A stretch of 64,000 nucleotides of DNA from Adiantum capillus-veneris. Lineage: Eukaryota > Streptophyta > Polypodiopsida > Polypodiales > Pteridaceae. Made by a program: the position numbers and the translations under genes. The notes below the pieces were generated by a model. That model was given only the letters and a program-made list of their open reading frames with translations. It searched no databases and had not been told where the DNA came from. Shown piece after piece: positions 42,601 through 53,772 of the stretch; positions within the stretch are counted from its first letter, which is position 1; each line of letters opens with the position of its first letter. The stretch spans positions 112,470,549 through 112,534,548 of the forward strand of contig CM043953.1 in the NCBI GenBank assembly GCA_014529385.2, read 5' to 3'.

Positions 42601-45129
42601 CTCAAACATTTTGGTTATCCCTACCATTTCACTGTACATAGGCGTGTGTGAGTTAGGGACTTTCTCCATATTTTCTTAAAAACCCTCAGCTAGCTAGTCA
42701 CTGGGCTAGTTGAGCCAAAAAAATAAATAAAATAAAATATATTATGGCCCATTTGTGTGTAAATATTTCATTGTATATAGAGCCTAAATAAAAGGATTTT
42801 TCATAATTATTTTGATATTTATTTAAATATTTCTACCTATGGTGTGTTATTTATGCTATGTACATTGGCTCACCATTACCATATTTTTTCTCACCATTTT
42901 GCATACTCTTTATTCCATATAAAAATAATTTCATGCAAGCTTCTCTTATTTTTGGTGTAACTCCATCTCAACAAAAATCCAAAAAAACTAGTTTTATTTA
43001 TGTGTATATTTTTTCACTATTGTGATTTTTCCTTTCTACATCTATTCTCTTTTACTCTCATAAATTAGAACACCAAAAATATTCATCTTTTTATGGTAGA
43101 CTTATAATTTGAGAGATTTATTTTGACCCCTTTATATTTTTTCCACCTATATTATTTATATTTGACATTTACATATCTTTTTAGACCCCTCAATATTTGA
43201 TTTTCTTAGTTGTACTATTCACTTATATCATGATCTCAATAATATCTTCAATTATAGACCTACCAAATAAGGTCAAGGGTATGTGGCATGCATGCATGCA
43301 CCATGGGAAGCTCACTCTTGGAGGTATTCAAAAGAATCATCCAAGGAAGGACCTCACAAGGACCTTGTGTAGTGGAAAAAACAGCCGGTTTTGCTGAATT
43401 TTTAAAGATCACATGCTCCCCGAATTTGAAAAGGTAATACAAACAAAAGTTTTAGTTCGTGAGCTGAACTTTCATCTCAAATTTTTTCATATTTGTTTGA
43501 GCTACAAGCTATGAGATATGATTTTATTGGTGGAACCCAGTTTGCCCATGCTATGCAGCCACACTCCCTCTTCCACTTTATCATTTTCCTCTTTCACACA
43601 CACTCCTCCCTCTCCTTCCCACTCCCAAACCTGCAACTCCCATGTCTTAATTCACCCTTTTCACCATTGCCACATCTCTCACACCTCCATAGCCTTCATC
43701 CTCCATTTCTACACCCTATGTGTCCCCCTTTCTCTCTACATATATGTCCATATTACCATACTCTCTTCAGCTTTGTAAAGAACTTCAAAAAATCAGCAAA
43801 AATCCAAAGATAACCTCTGCAAATGAAGGCTTTTATCATGACTTTTCCAAGGTTTGAAATAACATAGCTTCATTGACACGCGCTGCTTCGCCATGCTGAC
43901 TGCTTCTTCTTCCGGTGCTGTAAAGAGGTGAATGTCAACTTCTCCAAAGCTTCTACCTCTCTTTACAAGCTCATCCCTTCTCTAACTTTTCTCATCATAT
44001 ATCTCACCATTTGGTGAAAGATTTTGTAAATATTTTTTAGTGATAATTACTAACTACTAACCACTAACCTTATTGTAAAATGCACCCTCTACTAGAGTAG
44101 GCACTCCCAAATTATTCACTCAATCCTCTCTCCTTTCATTCTCAATAATTCTCTTCCCTTGAGCCCACATCCATGTGACTCAAAGGGCAAGAGAGACCCA
44201 CCCTCATTAAAAAAAATAAAAAAATGCATAATCTTTTATTCCTTCAAATAAACTTGATTAGGCCTGATCCAAATCGGGGCTTCTAAAACCTATAAATAGA
44301 GCCCTTCTCTCCCTTGTAAATCATCACATGATCACACTACACCACACCATTCTCAACACATAACACACCACTCTTCAAGCCTAGTTGTGTAGAGTGTGTG
44401 CATTGTGAGTGCTCTATTCCATCACTACACATAGGTGCATGGAGAAGCTTGAAGTTAGTTATGCCATCTAGAGGAGTGGAGTGTATGCCTTACTCTTCAC
44501 CACACTTGTAGCCTACTTTTGTGCATAAATAAGATTTATAGTTTTGGGTGCAATTGTATGCTGCAACTATGACTCTTCTCTCCAAATTGACTTGATAAGT
44601 TGGCTCATCACGTGGTTGAAGGTATATTGTCCTTGAAGTTTGTTGTGCCATTTCATGCTTGGTGGTTTGAGGGTTTGTTGAATTGTTTTCCTAAAAGGTC
44701 AATTGTAAGAGGGTGCTCGGTGAGAGGGCTCCCGTGACCCTAAGACAATTTGTGTATTGGCAACAAGGTCAAGTTTTGTGTTGTCTCTCTATTTCTCATC
44801 AAGCTTTGTGTACATCTAGTCTTTAAGGCTAAGACTGAGTTGCTCAAGTTGATTTGTGCTCTTTACCTCTCTCTGGCGTGGTGAATGTTTGTGTTTGGTG
44901 TGTGTGGCTATCTTGCATTCCCCTCTCTTTGTGCGTTTGAGTACAAGGAGATATCACGTGCCTCCTAGTTTGCATCTACAACTAGGTGGTGCCCCTTTTC
45001 TTGTTTGGTTTCTGACTGTGGGTTGTTGTTGTCTCTGATTGTGCTTGCCATAGCCCCAATTGAGCAGCACGGGAGCCTCGAAGGGTGTTTAGAGGCCGCT
45101 CTTATTGTTGCCCGCCCCGGACCGCCTCA
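42540..45129 (+). repeat. 3' LTR of element F
   Basis: Starts TGATAGCC after a polypurine tract and ends CGCCTCA where E-family LTR sequence begins. About 2590 bp, AT-rich in the first part. TATA box TATAAATAG at 44291-44299. There is no partner copy in the window, so the right end rests on the junction and the TGA...TCA ends. ORFs in it (for example 43493-43813) look like chance. Confidence 0.6.
44291..44299 (+). promoter_or_regulatory. LTR TATA box, element F
   Basis: CCTATAAATAGAGCC, about 840 bp before the LTR end. Confidence 0.55.
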
Positions 45130-45484
45130 GTAGCTATTTAAAAATAAATATAAGAAAATTATGAAAAATACATAGAATATATATATATTGGAGTTTACCC
45201 TAGATATAGGATCTAGCTAGGGTGTGAGATGATACTAAGATAGTAGAAATAAATAATCAATGCTTTTTGCCCCAAGCTAAAGAGACGGAGCTATTGATGC
45301 TTTTCCCATAGTATTTTCTGATGGTGGTACAGTAAGAATAGGTTACCCTTGAGAAAAATATAAAGGATGATATAGAAGGCTTATTATTATACTTAAATAT
45401 GCATATGTACATTATAGTAAAGATAATTATGTATCGAAAAAATTACAAGATAGATCTTGTAGCATGCGTTCCCACTATGTACGT
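45130..45484 (-). repeat. E-family LTR fragment (interrupted; rest at 47067-47080)
   Basis: GTAGCTATTTAAAA to CCACTATGTACGT matches 29455-29809 and 35775-36125. Its last 14 bp (GTCACAGCACGACA type) resume at 47067-47080 after a related solo LTR inserted in it. The inner 1.5 kb of the LTR is missing on the left, where element F ends. Confidence 0.8.
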
Positions 45485-45800
45485 TGTCGTGCTAAGGCAC
45501 GTATATAGTGGGAACAGGCATTAAACGATTTATCTTGTGACTTTTTGACGCATAACCTCAAAGATACCTTGAAGGACAAGGCACACAAGTTGGGACCCCC
45601 TGCTGGAGCCACACAAAAGATGCTTAGGTGGGGCCCATATACATCATGCACCCACATGGAGCCTCAACGACCAAAGATGTTGAATTTCATGATATTTTGA
45701 GTCCTAATATTGCCCATTTTAAGAAATATCCAAAGAACATTCGATTTGGGCTAACTCTTTAGCCTAATCAAGTGATTATGTAAAACATGGCTCCCTCACC

Positions 45801-45810
45801 TATAAAAAGG
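45801..45810 (+). promoter_or_regulatory. TATA box of solo LTR 1
   Basis: CACCTATAAAAAGGGC, same as at 53141-53150 in solo LTR 2. A possible splice donor (CAAG|GTTAGT) lies about 410 bp downstream, near 46216. Confidence 0.55.
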
Positions 45811-46431
45811 GCAACCTTCTCTTCATTGAGGTAAGTTATGAGTGAGTGAGAATAGCTCAATTCCATTGTGACACACTCGTCTTAGTGCCACACTTTCTCT
45901 TGAAGAAAGGCTGAAGTCTTCCCTCATCTTCTCTCTCCATTAAGGTGGTGGCGATTGCTCTCATGTAAGATATATGTTGCTAGTTTTCCTTTCATTTGCA
46001 TATCTAGTCCAATACTTGCCTCTAACTCTATCTCTATCCCTCATTATCTATATTTAATACCACCACCACACTTAGATCTATCCCTAATTCTATCTTTACT
46101 ACTCCTTTGATCTCTCTTTTTGTGTCCTAATTGTTTCATTGGAAGGTATTCAAGCAGCAACCTTGTCAATGTAATGGGTACAACCTTCTTGCGGGAAACA
46201 ATTATGTGCACAAGGTTAGTGACCATATCTTCATCTTCCACAAGCATCTCTCTCTTTTAAGGTTCTCATTCTCTTCCACAAACTCTAGAATCTCCTTGCT
46301 ATAGGTACTTATCTCCCCGTAGTATCCTTATTGCCTAAGGGCAACAATAGGGCTTGGGAGAGAAACTCTCTTCTTCTTCTCCTTTCACTTCTTTCACACC
46401 TTTATCTTTGAACATACTAAGTATATCATTG

Positions 46432-46656
46432 ATGAATAACCATAATCCACATAGAGGTAATTTCTTTCAATTCCATTCAGTGCAACCTATTAGGGTCAAC
46501 ATTTGGATTAGCCAGAAGATTCACTTTCAGCAACGCATAGTGTTTCTATTTGGTCCTGAAAGGCTCAACGAAGTACTTCTCTCACCAGATCCCATCATAC
46601 TACCTATTATTGACTATGACTTCTCTTTTGATGTGAATGTGGTTATTTTAGTATGA
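46432..46656 (+). CDS. LTR small ORF A (solo LTR 1)
   Basis: 74 codons from ATG 46432 (an in-frame ATG further upstream at 46354 would give 100). It reads FFQFHSVQPIRVNIWISQK, IHFQQRIVFLFGPERLNEVL and DPIILPIIDYDFSFDVNVVI. The stop overlaps the ORF B start as ATGA. It is conserved with 53773-53997 and 34452-34670. Unknown family; the basic, aromatic, beta-strand-like pattern gives no firm function. Confidence 0.6.
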   Translation: MNNHNPHRGNFFQFHSVQPIRVNIWISQKIHFQQRIVFLFGPERLNEVLLSPDPIILPIIDYDFSFDVNVVILV

Positions 46657-46865
46657 ATCAAGAGGATTTGTACTCACAACTAATCCCAATCGCTAGACAA
46701 AACATATACATTATAGTAAGCACAAAGCTACAGTTCCAAAGAGCAATCCGTAGCTTATTTGGACAAAAAAGATTAAATATCATTAACTCATCCATTAACC
46801 CTTTTATCCTACCCATGATACGATGTGATCGTAGTCTCGATGTTTTCATTTTTGTTTTGTTCTGA
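46653..46865 (+). CDS. LTR small ORF B (solo LTR 1)
   Basis: 70 codons: MNQEDLYSQLIPIARQNIYI, KLQFQRAIRSLFGQKRLNII, INPFILPMIRCDRSLDVFIF. Side by side with ORF A it shares P-I-x-x-x-(x)-NI[WY]I, K-x-x-FQ-x-x-I, LFG-x-x-RLN, P-[FI]-ILP-[IM]-I, S-x-DV. It looks like a tandem paralogue of ORF A. Nearly identical to 53994-54206. Confidence 0.6.
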   Translation: MNQEDLYSQLIPIARQNIYIIVSTKLQFQRAIRSLFGQKRLNIINSSINPFILPMIRCDRSLDVFIFVLF

Positions 46866-47066
46866 CTATCTTTCATGAGTTCTCTCCATCACGTGTGTGT
46901 TTGTAAGGAAAAGTGAGCGGCTTCTTTGGCTACATTTCTTCTTTAGCTCTAGAAGCTATGTTATCTACATCTTAGCTCCTTCTCATAACCCTTGAGCTTC
47001 CGCACAAACTCTCATAGCAAGAGGCCCGGTGCCTTCCTGGAAAGACCGCCAACGTTTTGACAACGT

Positions 47067-47080
47067 GTCACAGCACGACA
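47067..47080 (-). repeat. End of the interrupted E-family LTR
   Basis: GTCACAGCACGACA continues the LTR broken at 45484 (ACGT is shared as the duplication). It ends in CGACA and is followed by ACGG in the gag-like ORF. Confidence 0.7.
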
Positions 47081-47698
47081 ACGGTCATCTTTCTTTCTGC
47101 CTTGGAACACAGTAAAAGAGATGTTTAACGAGGAAATATAATCATGTCGGTCAGCATCGTCTCTACTTTTTTTGACCTTGAGAGTCTGACTGCATCTTGA
47201 AGACTTTCTGTAGTGATCTGTGTTAGCATCCCGGTCAACTTCCTCTTTAGTTTGAGTCTCTGTCTCTTCTTTGGATTTCCTGCTAGAAATGTGACAAGTA
47301 CCCTTGCTAACCTTGACCTCAGCTACCTTATGTGTAGACTGAGAACTCCTGGTTTTGTGTTCCTCATGCTCAGCCCTTCTCCTCCTTGAGTGACTGGAAT
47401 GCTGAGAGTCTTTGGCCTCTTCAGCATTACTGTGCTCCTCGTGAGCCTCAATCTCACTCTCAAGGTCCTTCTTAGTATGAGACTCTCTTTCTAACACTTC
47501 ACGAATAGGATCGATGCGGGTGGAATCAGTGCCCAGCCGGGTTGACAGTTTGCGACCACCTCACTTTGGGAGGCATGTTTGTAGCTGAAAATTCCAACTA
47601 CTAGGAGATAGGGTTTTTTGGTAGAAAAGCGAGCAGCTCTAATCACCGTGATTGCCAAAATGGAATGGGAGTTGGTCTCTTCAAACAAATTATTCCAG
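47081..47698 (-). pseudogene. Gag-like charged ORF, cut by an E-family LTR
   Basis: Minus strand: an ATG near 47574 reads MPPKVRWSQTVNPAG, then a one-base shift leads to TDSTRIDPIREVLERESHTK. It continues as a highly charged Ser/Arg/Glu-rich protein (SRRRRAEHEEHKTRSSQST, SRKSKEETETQTKEEV) to GRKKDD at 47081, where LTR sequence starts. The MPPK start and the position after a possible LTR suggest the N-terminus of a retroelement gag; a host SR-type protein fragment is the alternative. Confidence 0.4.
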
Positions 47699-48060
47699 TG
47701 TTAGAATTCAGAGCTACTGGTTATCTCATCCGTTAGTTAATGAGAACTGGAATAGAGTGCTTGACTGAAATAGAGAACTGAACTAGAATGACATACTGAA
47801 ATTAAAGACATAACTAGGAAACTAGAAATGGTATTTGCAGATTCAGATTAATAGCTCAAGGATAACTAGTACAGTGTACAATGGGTTAAGCTCAGATGAT
47901 TAGAAGAGTAAATGATTAAAGGGTGAATCTAGAAGCTAAGAGCTCCTAAGCCAAAAGTGTTTAGAAAGCCAAAAGCCAAAAAGACAAGAAGCCCGGTTAC
48001 AATGTAGCGGGTCCTATTTATAGCTGTCACGAATTACTGCAGTAACTACCTGTGGTAATT
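47699..48060 (-). repeat. Possible LTR part with minus-strand TATA box
   Basis: Starts TGTTAGAATTCAG in plus reading. A minus-strand TATAAATAGG lies at 48013-48022, so transcription would run toward the gag-like ORF. There is no partner copy and the right end was not found. The next bases inside (TGGAATAATTTG on the minus strand) are not a standard primer site. Confidence 0.3.
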
Positions 48061-48794
48061 ACTGTCAGTGTAGTTGTTCCCGCTTCCTACTGGTGGACCT
48101 TCTAAGGGGAAGTTCTCTGCTATTGGGACTGTCGTCACCTTCTACACATGGCACCCCATTCAAGACCAGGGCGGAAAATTTGGTGCAACTCCATGTCGAC
48201 CTGCCATGTGAGCAAGCCCACATATTCCCACAATATCAACCAGGGTGCCTCATTGCTAAAGGGAGAAAAGAGAGAGTGATAATTAGAGCAAAGTTTTTTT
48301 TTTACATGAGAAGAGGGGGGAATGGCAGGGGGTCCACCGCAAAATGTATAAGTGTATCACGTGAGTTCACCCGAGGGAGGGTATAAACCAAAGAGTTACT
48401 GAATTATATGTACAAGAGGGGTATAAAAGTGCAAAATTGAACAGTTTTATGAAAGAAGATGGGTCTTTTAATTCATGATGATGATGTGTGTAGAGAGGTT
48501 TAAAACTACCTCTTGAATGCACATGCTATAGGTATTTTTGAAAGGTAGACCCCTTGGGGGGGTTATCGAAGGGGCACAAAACCAGAGCTTTGGAAAGCAT
48601 GAGAGGAAGGGAGAGTGTTGGTGGGTGGGAAGAAACGAGAAAGGGGAAATGGATGTAAGGATGAGTTCTTTGGGATCACAACTGTGAGGGCCATAGGAGA
48701 GCAAGGAAGAGGTTAGTGAGTCATGTGCTCAAAAAATATCTAAGATAATTCTTATAAATCTAGATAAATGACTGATGTGTGCATTTTCTTTTGA
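48061..48794. other. Intergenic, no gene seen
   Basis: Includes 48330-48440 (GGTCCACCGCAAAATG, TATCACGTGAGTTCACC, GAGGGTATA), which resembles the insert at 57060-57250 on the opposite strand. Nothing else was recognised. Confidence 0.4.
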
Positions 48795-49340
48795 GAAACA
48801 AACATGTTGAGTACCTAAAGTAGATCTTTGAAAAGTGCATAGCTTATCGTATCTACTTGAATCCGGAGAAATGTGCCTTCATGCTAAGACAAGGAAAATG
48901 TTTAGGACACATCATGCTCAAAAAAGGCATTTCCATATATCTTGAGAAAGTATGTCATTTTTCCTCTTTTAAGACCCACAAAAGCTAGGGAGGTACAAGC
49001 CTTTATGGGCCATTATGGCTACTATTGAAGGTTGAACTATATGTATGCAGTCATTGAAAAACCTCTATATGCTCTCATCACAAAATTTAAGTGGACTGAA
49101 GAGTGCAAGAAATCATTTCAATAATTGAAACAGAGATTGATTTTTGCTCCAATTCTAAAGGCTTCTGATTGGGAAAAGATATTTCATGTCCACGTAGATG
49201 CATCAACATATGCAATCGGATGTATCCTAGCACAACCTAGAGAAAAAAATATGAATTTTTGGGTAGAAGCATGTTAACGTGCTACACTTTTTATGCTAGT
49301 GAACAAGAGTACCTAGTTAGCATAAGTTTAGGCATGCAAG
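48795..49340 (+). pseudogene. Decayed gypsy RT to RNase H fragment
   Basis: Plus strand reads IFEKCIAYRIYLNPEKCAFM and GKCLGHIMLKKGIS, then in other frames AREVQAFMGHYGYY, KPLYALITKFKWTEECKKSF and FHVHVDASTYAIGCILAQP. This is the order RT thumb, linker, RNase H of Ty3/gypsy. Multiple frameshifts and stops; no flanking LTRs. Confidence 0.65.
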
Positions 49341-49427
49341 TCACTATGTTAGTAATCGTATTTAAAACCTCCTAGGGTAAAAAGTACAATAGAATAATCA
49401 AAAGTGGTGGCCTATTGAATTTAGTCT

Positions 49428-50845
49428 TTGAAGCAGTTTGTTGGCACCCGTGGGATTCACAGAGGAGAGAGTGGGAAAGTGACGAAGAAAAATGGTTGGA
49501 GCAGCATGGAGCCTACAAGCAAGGCCATGCATGGAAGGAATTTTTGTTCTCTTCAGCAACCAGTAGTAGCTGCTAAGCACGAAGGGAGTTCAGAGTGCGA
49601 AGAAAATAGCTCCAAAGAGCTGACTGCCCATCCTATACGCAAAAAACACAAAACCCCTTTTGCTTCTCCATGTCCCTGCAAAAGGGCAAAGCTATCTTCA
49701 TCTCAAGGTTCCCCAATGTCCCATTTCAGGCAGGCAGTCAAGGTGGAGAAGCATGATGCGCCGATACTCTCTCTCTCTCTCTCTTGTGTAGGTTCTGTGT
49801 GTTTTCACTTCTACCACAAGAAGTTTCATGCAATACAGATGAGCACATTTACGCAATATTGTGGAGCACATCAATACATTTGAGCAATACATTTGAGTAA
49901 TACATTAGGTCCAATTGGTCCAAGTTTGTGGTGCAATACTTAAAAGATATTTGAGAGAAGGACTATTATGAGGGCCATCTTAACAAGTGGAGAATACACA
50001 ATCTTCAGCTTCCAGCTTCAAAAAATGAGGATGAGTTTGCTGACATCTGTGAGGAGAACATGGCATTGGCAGGAAAGAGTACTCCCAAATCTACCAAGGC
50101 CACACTTCTGCCTCATCAAGATAGTCGATAGGAGATGGAAGCTTCTTCATTTTGTAGGCTGGAGGAATGGTGATGCATGAAGGAATTTGTGCTTCATATG
50201 AAAACACAGCTACAGTATGATAAATAGAATCTAAACAATGTGCAAGAGAGCCTTCAACTTGCTAGGGCTTTGAATGCAAAAAATGCGAAGTTAAATCCTA
50301 TTGTCATGGCCATGAGATAGAGGTTGCAAGCAGGTGAGATGGAGTTGTAGGCTCTATTACAAAAGCAATGATGTGGATGACCGACGAAAGATGGAGCTTG
50401 AACCAACGACACCATAGAGGCTATGGGGTTTCCTCCTGGTAAATATGACCCCATAGATAGTGACATAGACATAACCTATAAACTGGTAAGTGTCTGTAAG
50501 TTTCATCTCTGCTCAGCTAACTCATGTACATACCATGTTTTTTTTGTCTTGGTTTTGTAGGTTGAGGTGGATATTGCAAAATCCAAGGTGCAAAACTCTG
50601 AAAGCCAAATTCAACTTCTGATGCACATGCAATCCAAGCTGCAGGGCTTGTTTCTCCATACTGCCCTAACTAATCTAGCCCTTGCTAGTTTTATGAAGGA
50701 TAGAGAGGTGCAAGATAACACCGGAACAAACATGTGTACTGGCTGTGGTCTACCCCTTGACGTCCAACCACTCCTTGCACTGGTCAAGCTCCTTAGTGAG
50801 CATAACTATCACCTTCTTTCCTTTGCTGTTACATGCTCCCTTTGA
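49428..50845 (+). pseudogene. Spliced-gene-like pseudogene, function unknown
   Basis: The first block (49428-49770) reads SGKVTKKNGWSSMEPTSKAM and RKKHKTPFASPCPCKRAKLS. A CT-rich tract and TTGTGTAG (near 49793) look like an acceptor. The next block reads NWSKFVVQYLKDI*EKDYYE, GHLNKWRIHNLQLPASKNED, EFADICEENMALAGKSTPKS and a coiled stretch NNVQESLQLARALNAKNAKL with several stops, to ITYKL|GTAAGT near 50486. A T-rich intron ends TTTTGTAG near 50562, and the frame resumes VEVDIAKSKVQNSESQIQLL and MCTGCGLPLDVQPLL. Two clean plant-type introns argue for a host gene origin; the stops argue for a pseudogene. No family was recognised. Confidence 0.5.
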
Positions 50846-50969
50846 ACCACTTGTGCTTCTCCATCTTTCAAAAGAAGCATACCTACCACATGGTTGTGCA
50901 GCCTTGCAACACAACGACATCCAATCACACCAGAGATTGGTAAGAAACCATACTTGAATGTATGCTTGA

Positions 50970-51847
50970 TAACTAGCATACAGGACATATAGTCTGCAAG
51001 CTTGATCATATTGGGAATAAAAGGTGTGCTACTTAGCATAATGAATATGCTAATTAGCATGCCATGTATGCTAGTTATCATACTATATATGCTAGTTAGC
51101 ATATACAGTATGACAGTTAGCATATTGGATATGCTAATTAGCATATCCAATATACTAGTTAGCATACTCGATATGCTAGTAGGCCTACTCGATTATCGTA
51201 TCCAGTATGCTAACTAGCACACTAGATATGCTAGTTAGATGAGTGGATGCTAATTAGCATATCCAATATGCTACTAAGCATATTGGGTATGCTTATAAGC
51301 ATACCGGAGTTAGCATATTGAATGCTAATTAGAATATCTAATATGCTAGTAAGCACATTGGATTGATAGTTGGAATGCTAATTAGCATATGGAGTATGCT
51401 AGTTAGCACATTGGATTGATAGTTGGAATGGTAATTAGCATATGGATATGCTAGTTAGCATACTGAATATTCTATTTAGCATACTTGATATGCTATTAAG
51501 CATATTGGATATGCTAATTACCAATATTTATATGCTAGTAAGCATTTTAAGGCATATTGGATTAGCTTAGAGTTTATAAGGTTTTCTAGTTAGCATACTA
51601 GGTATTCTAGTTAGCATATTGGATATGCTTATTAGCATACCGGATATGCAAGCTAGAATGATAGTTAGCATATAGGATATGATAATTAGCAGATCCAGTA
51701 TGCTAGTTAGCTTACAAGATATGCTAATTTGCATATCTAGTATACTAGTTAACATAATGGATATGCTAGTAGGCCTACTTGCTTAGCATATCTAGTATGG
51801 TAACTAGCACACTTGATATGCTAGTTAGATGAGTGGATGTAATTAGC
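50970..51847. repeat. AT-rich tandem array, about 21-bp units
   Basis: Repeats of the type ATGCTAGTTAGCATA plus six variable bases. Many units contain the palindrome ATGCTAATTAGCAT. Spacing is mostly 21 bp with interruptions. Translations give repeated MLTSILD-like peptides, a product of the 21-bp period. It ends where the element G LTR begins. Confidence 0.85.
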
Positions 51848-53140
51848 TGTTGTGGTGGTTACGCCGCTAACGATGGCTATGATAGCGAGAACTCAACCGA
51901 AAAACAAGAATATCAGACGAGGACGGAGCTTGACCATCAAATCTAAGTTCTCAAATACACAAGTGATTGAAATCCTTACTACAAACTAATGCTATCCGAA
52001 ACATGATCTAGAGTCATCGAATCAGCCTCCAACTCAAAGGGAGGTCTCTCCACTAGGTAAAGACAATAACCTATGTATATACAATACAATCTCAACCTGT
52101 AACCACTCCGTGCGGTAAACGCGTATGAAGACAGATCAAAAAATACACGTGACCGAATCTCGACTCCAATGGTACTAATGTGTAGCTCTACTCACTGCGG
52201 TTCTATAGATATATGGCACGTTGTCGTGCTGTGGCACGTATATAGTGGGAACATGCATTAAACGATTTATCTTGTGACTTTTTGACGCATAAGTATACTT
52301 CATATAATACTCATATGCATAAATAAAAGCTTTCTACCATAGCTTAGTATTACCTTTGAAGTAATATAAATGTACATTACTATTAGAAAGTACTGCAAGA
52401 GAAGTATCAATGATTGTGCCTCTTTTTGTCTGGGGGAAAAGCATTTGTATATTTCTTCTAATATCTCAGCTATACCCTACCATATATAAATTATTTTCTT
52501 CTTTCACATTTATTTAATAATATAACCCTTCAATAATGCATACCTTCTTGGATACATACAAGAGGGAAGGGCCTTAAGAAGACTTTATGAAAAGTAAGAT
52601 CCAAAGCTTCTTGGACCATCCCGATTTGAAAATCCCAACCTAATGGCGTGGAGAAAAGGCCATAACCAAGTCAAGCTCTTTTAGTAGGCCAATTTTTCCT
52701 TTTGAAGCATGTCAATCCGAGTTACAGGTCAAAAGTTACATGGAAACCAGTGAAAAACCAGTGAAAAACCCTCTCACAACTACACTGCAAGAAGAGATGG
52801 TAAACAGGTGAATCAAATGAAAAGAGGTAATCCTGGTCTTTTTCCATAAAAAACGATATTTGGAGGATAAAAGACACAAGCATGTGAATGTGACACCTCA
52901 AAGATTCCTTGAAGGACAAGACACACAAGTTGGGACCCCCTGATGGAGCCACACAGAAGATGCCTAGGTGGGGCCCACATACATCATGCACCCACATGGA
53001 GCCTCAACGACCAAAGATGTTGAATTTCATGATATTTTGAGTCCTAATATTGCCCATTTTAAGAAATATCCAAAGAAAATTTGATTTGGGTTAACTCTTT
53101 AGCCTAATCAAGTGATTATGTAAAACATGGCTCCCTCACC

Positions 53141-53150
53141 TATAAAAAGG
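53141..53150 (+). promoter_or_regulatory. TATA box of solo LTR 2
   Basis: CACCTATAAAAAGGGT, about 630 bp before ORF A. Confidence 0.55.
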
Positions 53151-53772
53151 GTAGCCTTCTCTTCATTGGGGGCAAGTTATGAGTGAGTGAGAATAGCTCA
53201 ATTCCATAGTGTCACACTCATCTTAATGCCACACTTTCTCTTGAAGAAAGGCTGAAGTCTTCCCTCATCTTCTCTCTCCATTAAGGTGGTGGCGATTGCT
53301 CTCATGTAAGATATATGTTGCTAATTTTTCTTTCATTTTCATATCTAGTCCAATACTTGTCTTTAACTCCTTCTCTATCTCTCATTATTTATCTTTAATA
53401 CCACCACCACACTTAGATCTATCTCTAATTCTATGTTTACTCCTCCTTTCATCTCTCTTGTTGTGTCCTAATTGTTTCATTGGAAGGTATTCAAGCAGCA
53501 ATCTTGTCAATGTAATGGGCACAACCTTCTTGCGGGAAACAATTATGTGCACAAGGTTAGTAACCATATCTTCATATTTCACAAGCACCTCTCTCTCTTA
53601 AGGTTCTCATTCTCTTCCACAAAATCTAGAATCTCCTTGCTACAAGTACTTCTCTCCCCGCAGTATCCTTATTGCCTAAGGGCAACAATAGGGCTTGGAA
53701 GAGAAACTCTCTTCTTCTTCTCCTTTCACTTCTTTCACACCTTTATCTTTGAACATACTAAGTATATCATCG

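Larger units (their letters stand above)
36203..45129 (+). mobile_element. Element F: Tat-type Ty3/gypsy element (5' LTR missing)
   Basis: Gag-pol from 36293 to about 42404, polypurine tract, then a roughly 2.6-kb 3' LTR to 45129. A second RNase H after the RT-linked one is the hallmark of the Tat lineage. Gag through integrase lie in one frame once the inserted solo LTR (40419-41246 plus 5-bp duplication) is removed, broken only by point nonsense codons and a late frameshift. No 5' LTR is present; the left end runs into the fragment at 36131-36202. Confidence 0.8.
45485..47062 (+). mobile_element. Solo LTR 1 of an E-related family
   Basis: TGTCGTGCTAAGGCACG to CGTTTTGACA, with ACGT on both sides (45481-45484, 47063-47066). 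It inserted into the E-family LTR fragment of opposite strand. TATAAAAAGG lies at 45801-45810. It carries intact ORF A (46432-46656) and ORF B (46653-46865). Compared with solo LTR 2 it lacks about 600 bp after GACGCATAA (near 45549), a deletion. Confidence 0.8.

Noticed and set aside
43493-43813. Plus-strand ORF in the element F LTR
   Set aside because: CT-rich low-complexity translation (Pro, Leu, Phe, His) without motif or second copy.
47686-47698. Primer binding site next to the possible LTR at 47699
   Set aside because: TGGAATAATTTG does not match a known tRNA 3' end type and the LTR itself is unproven.
50809-51755. ORFs with repeated MLTSILD-like peptides
   Set aside because: Direct translation of the 21-bp array; no start context and no conservation.
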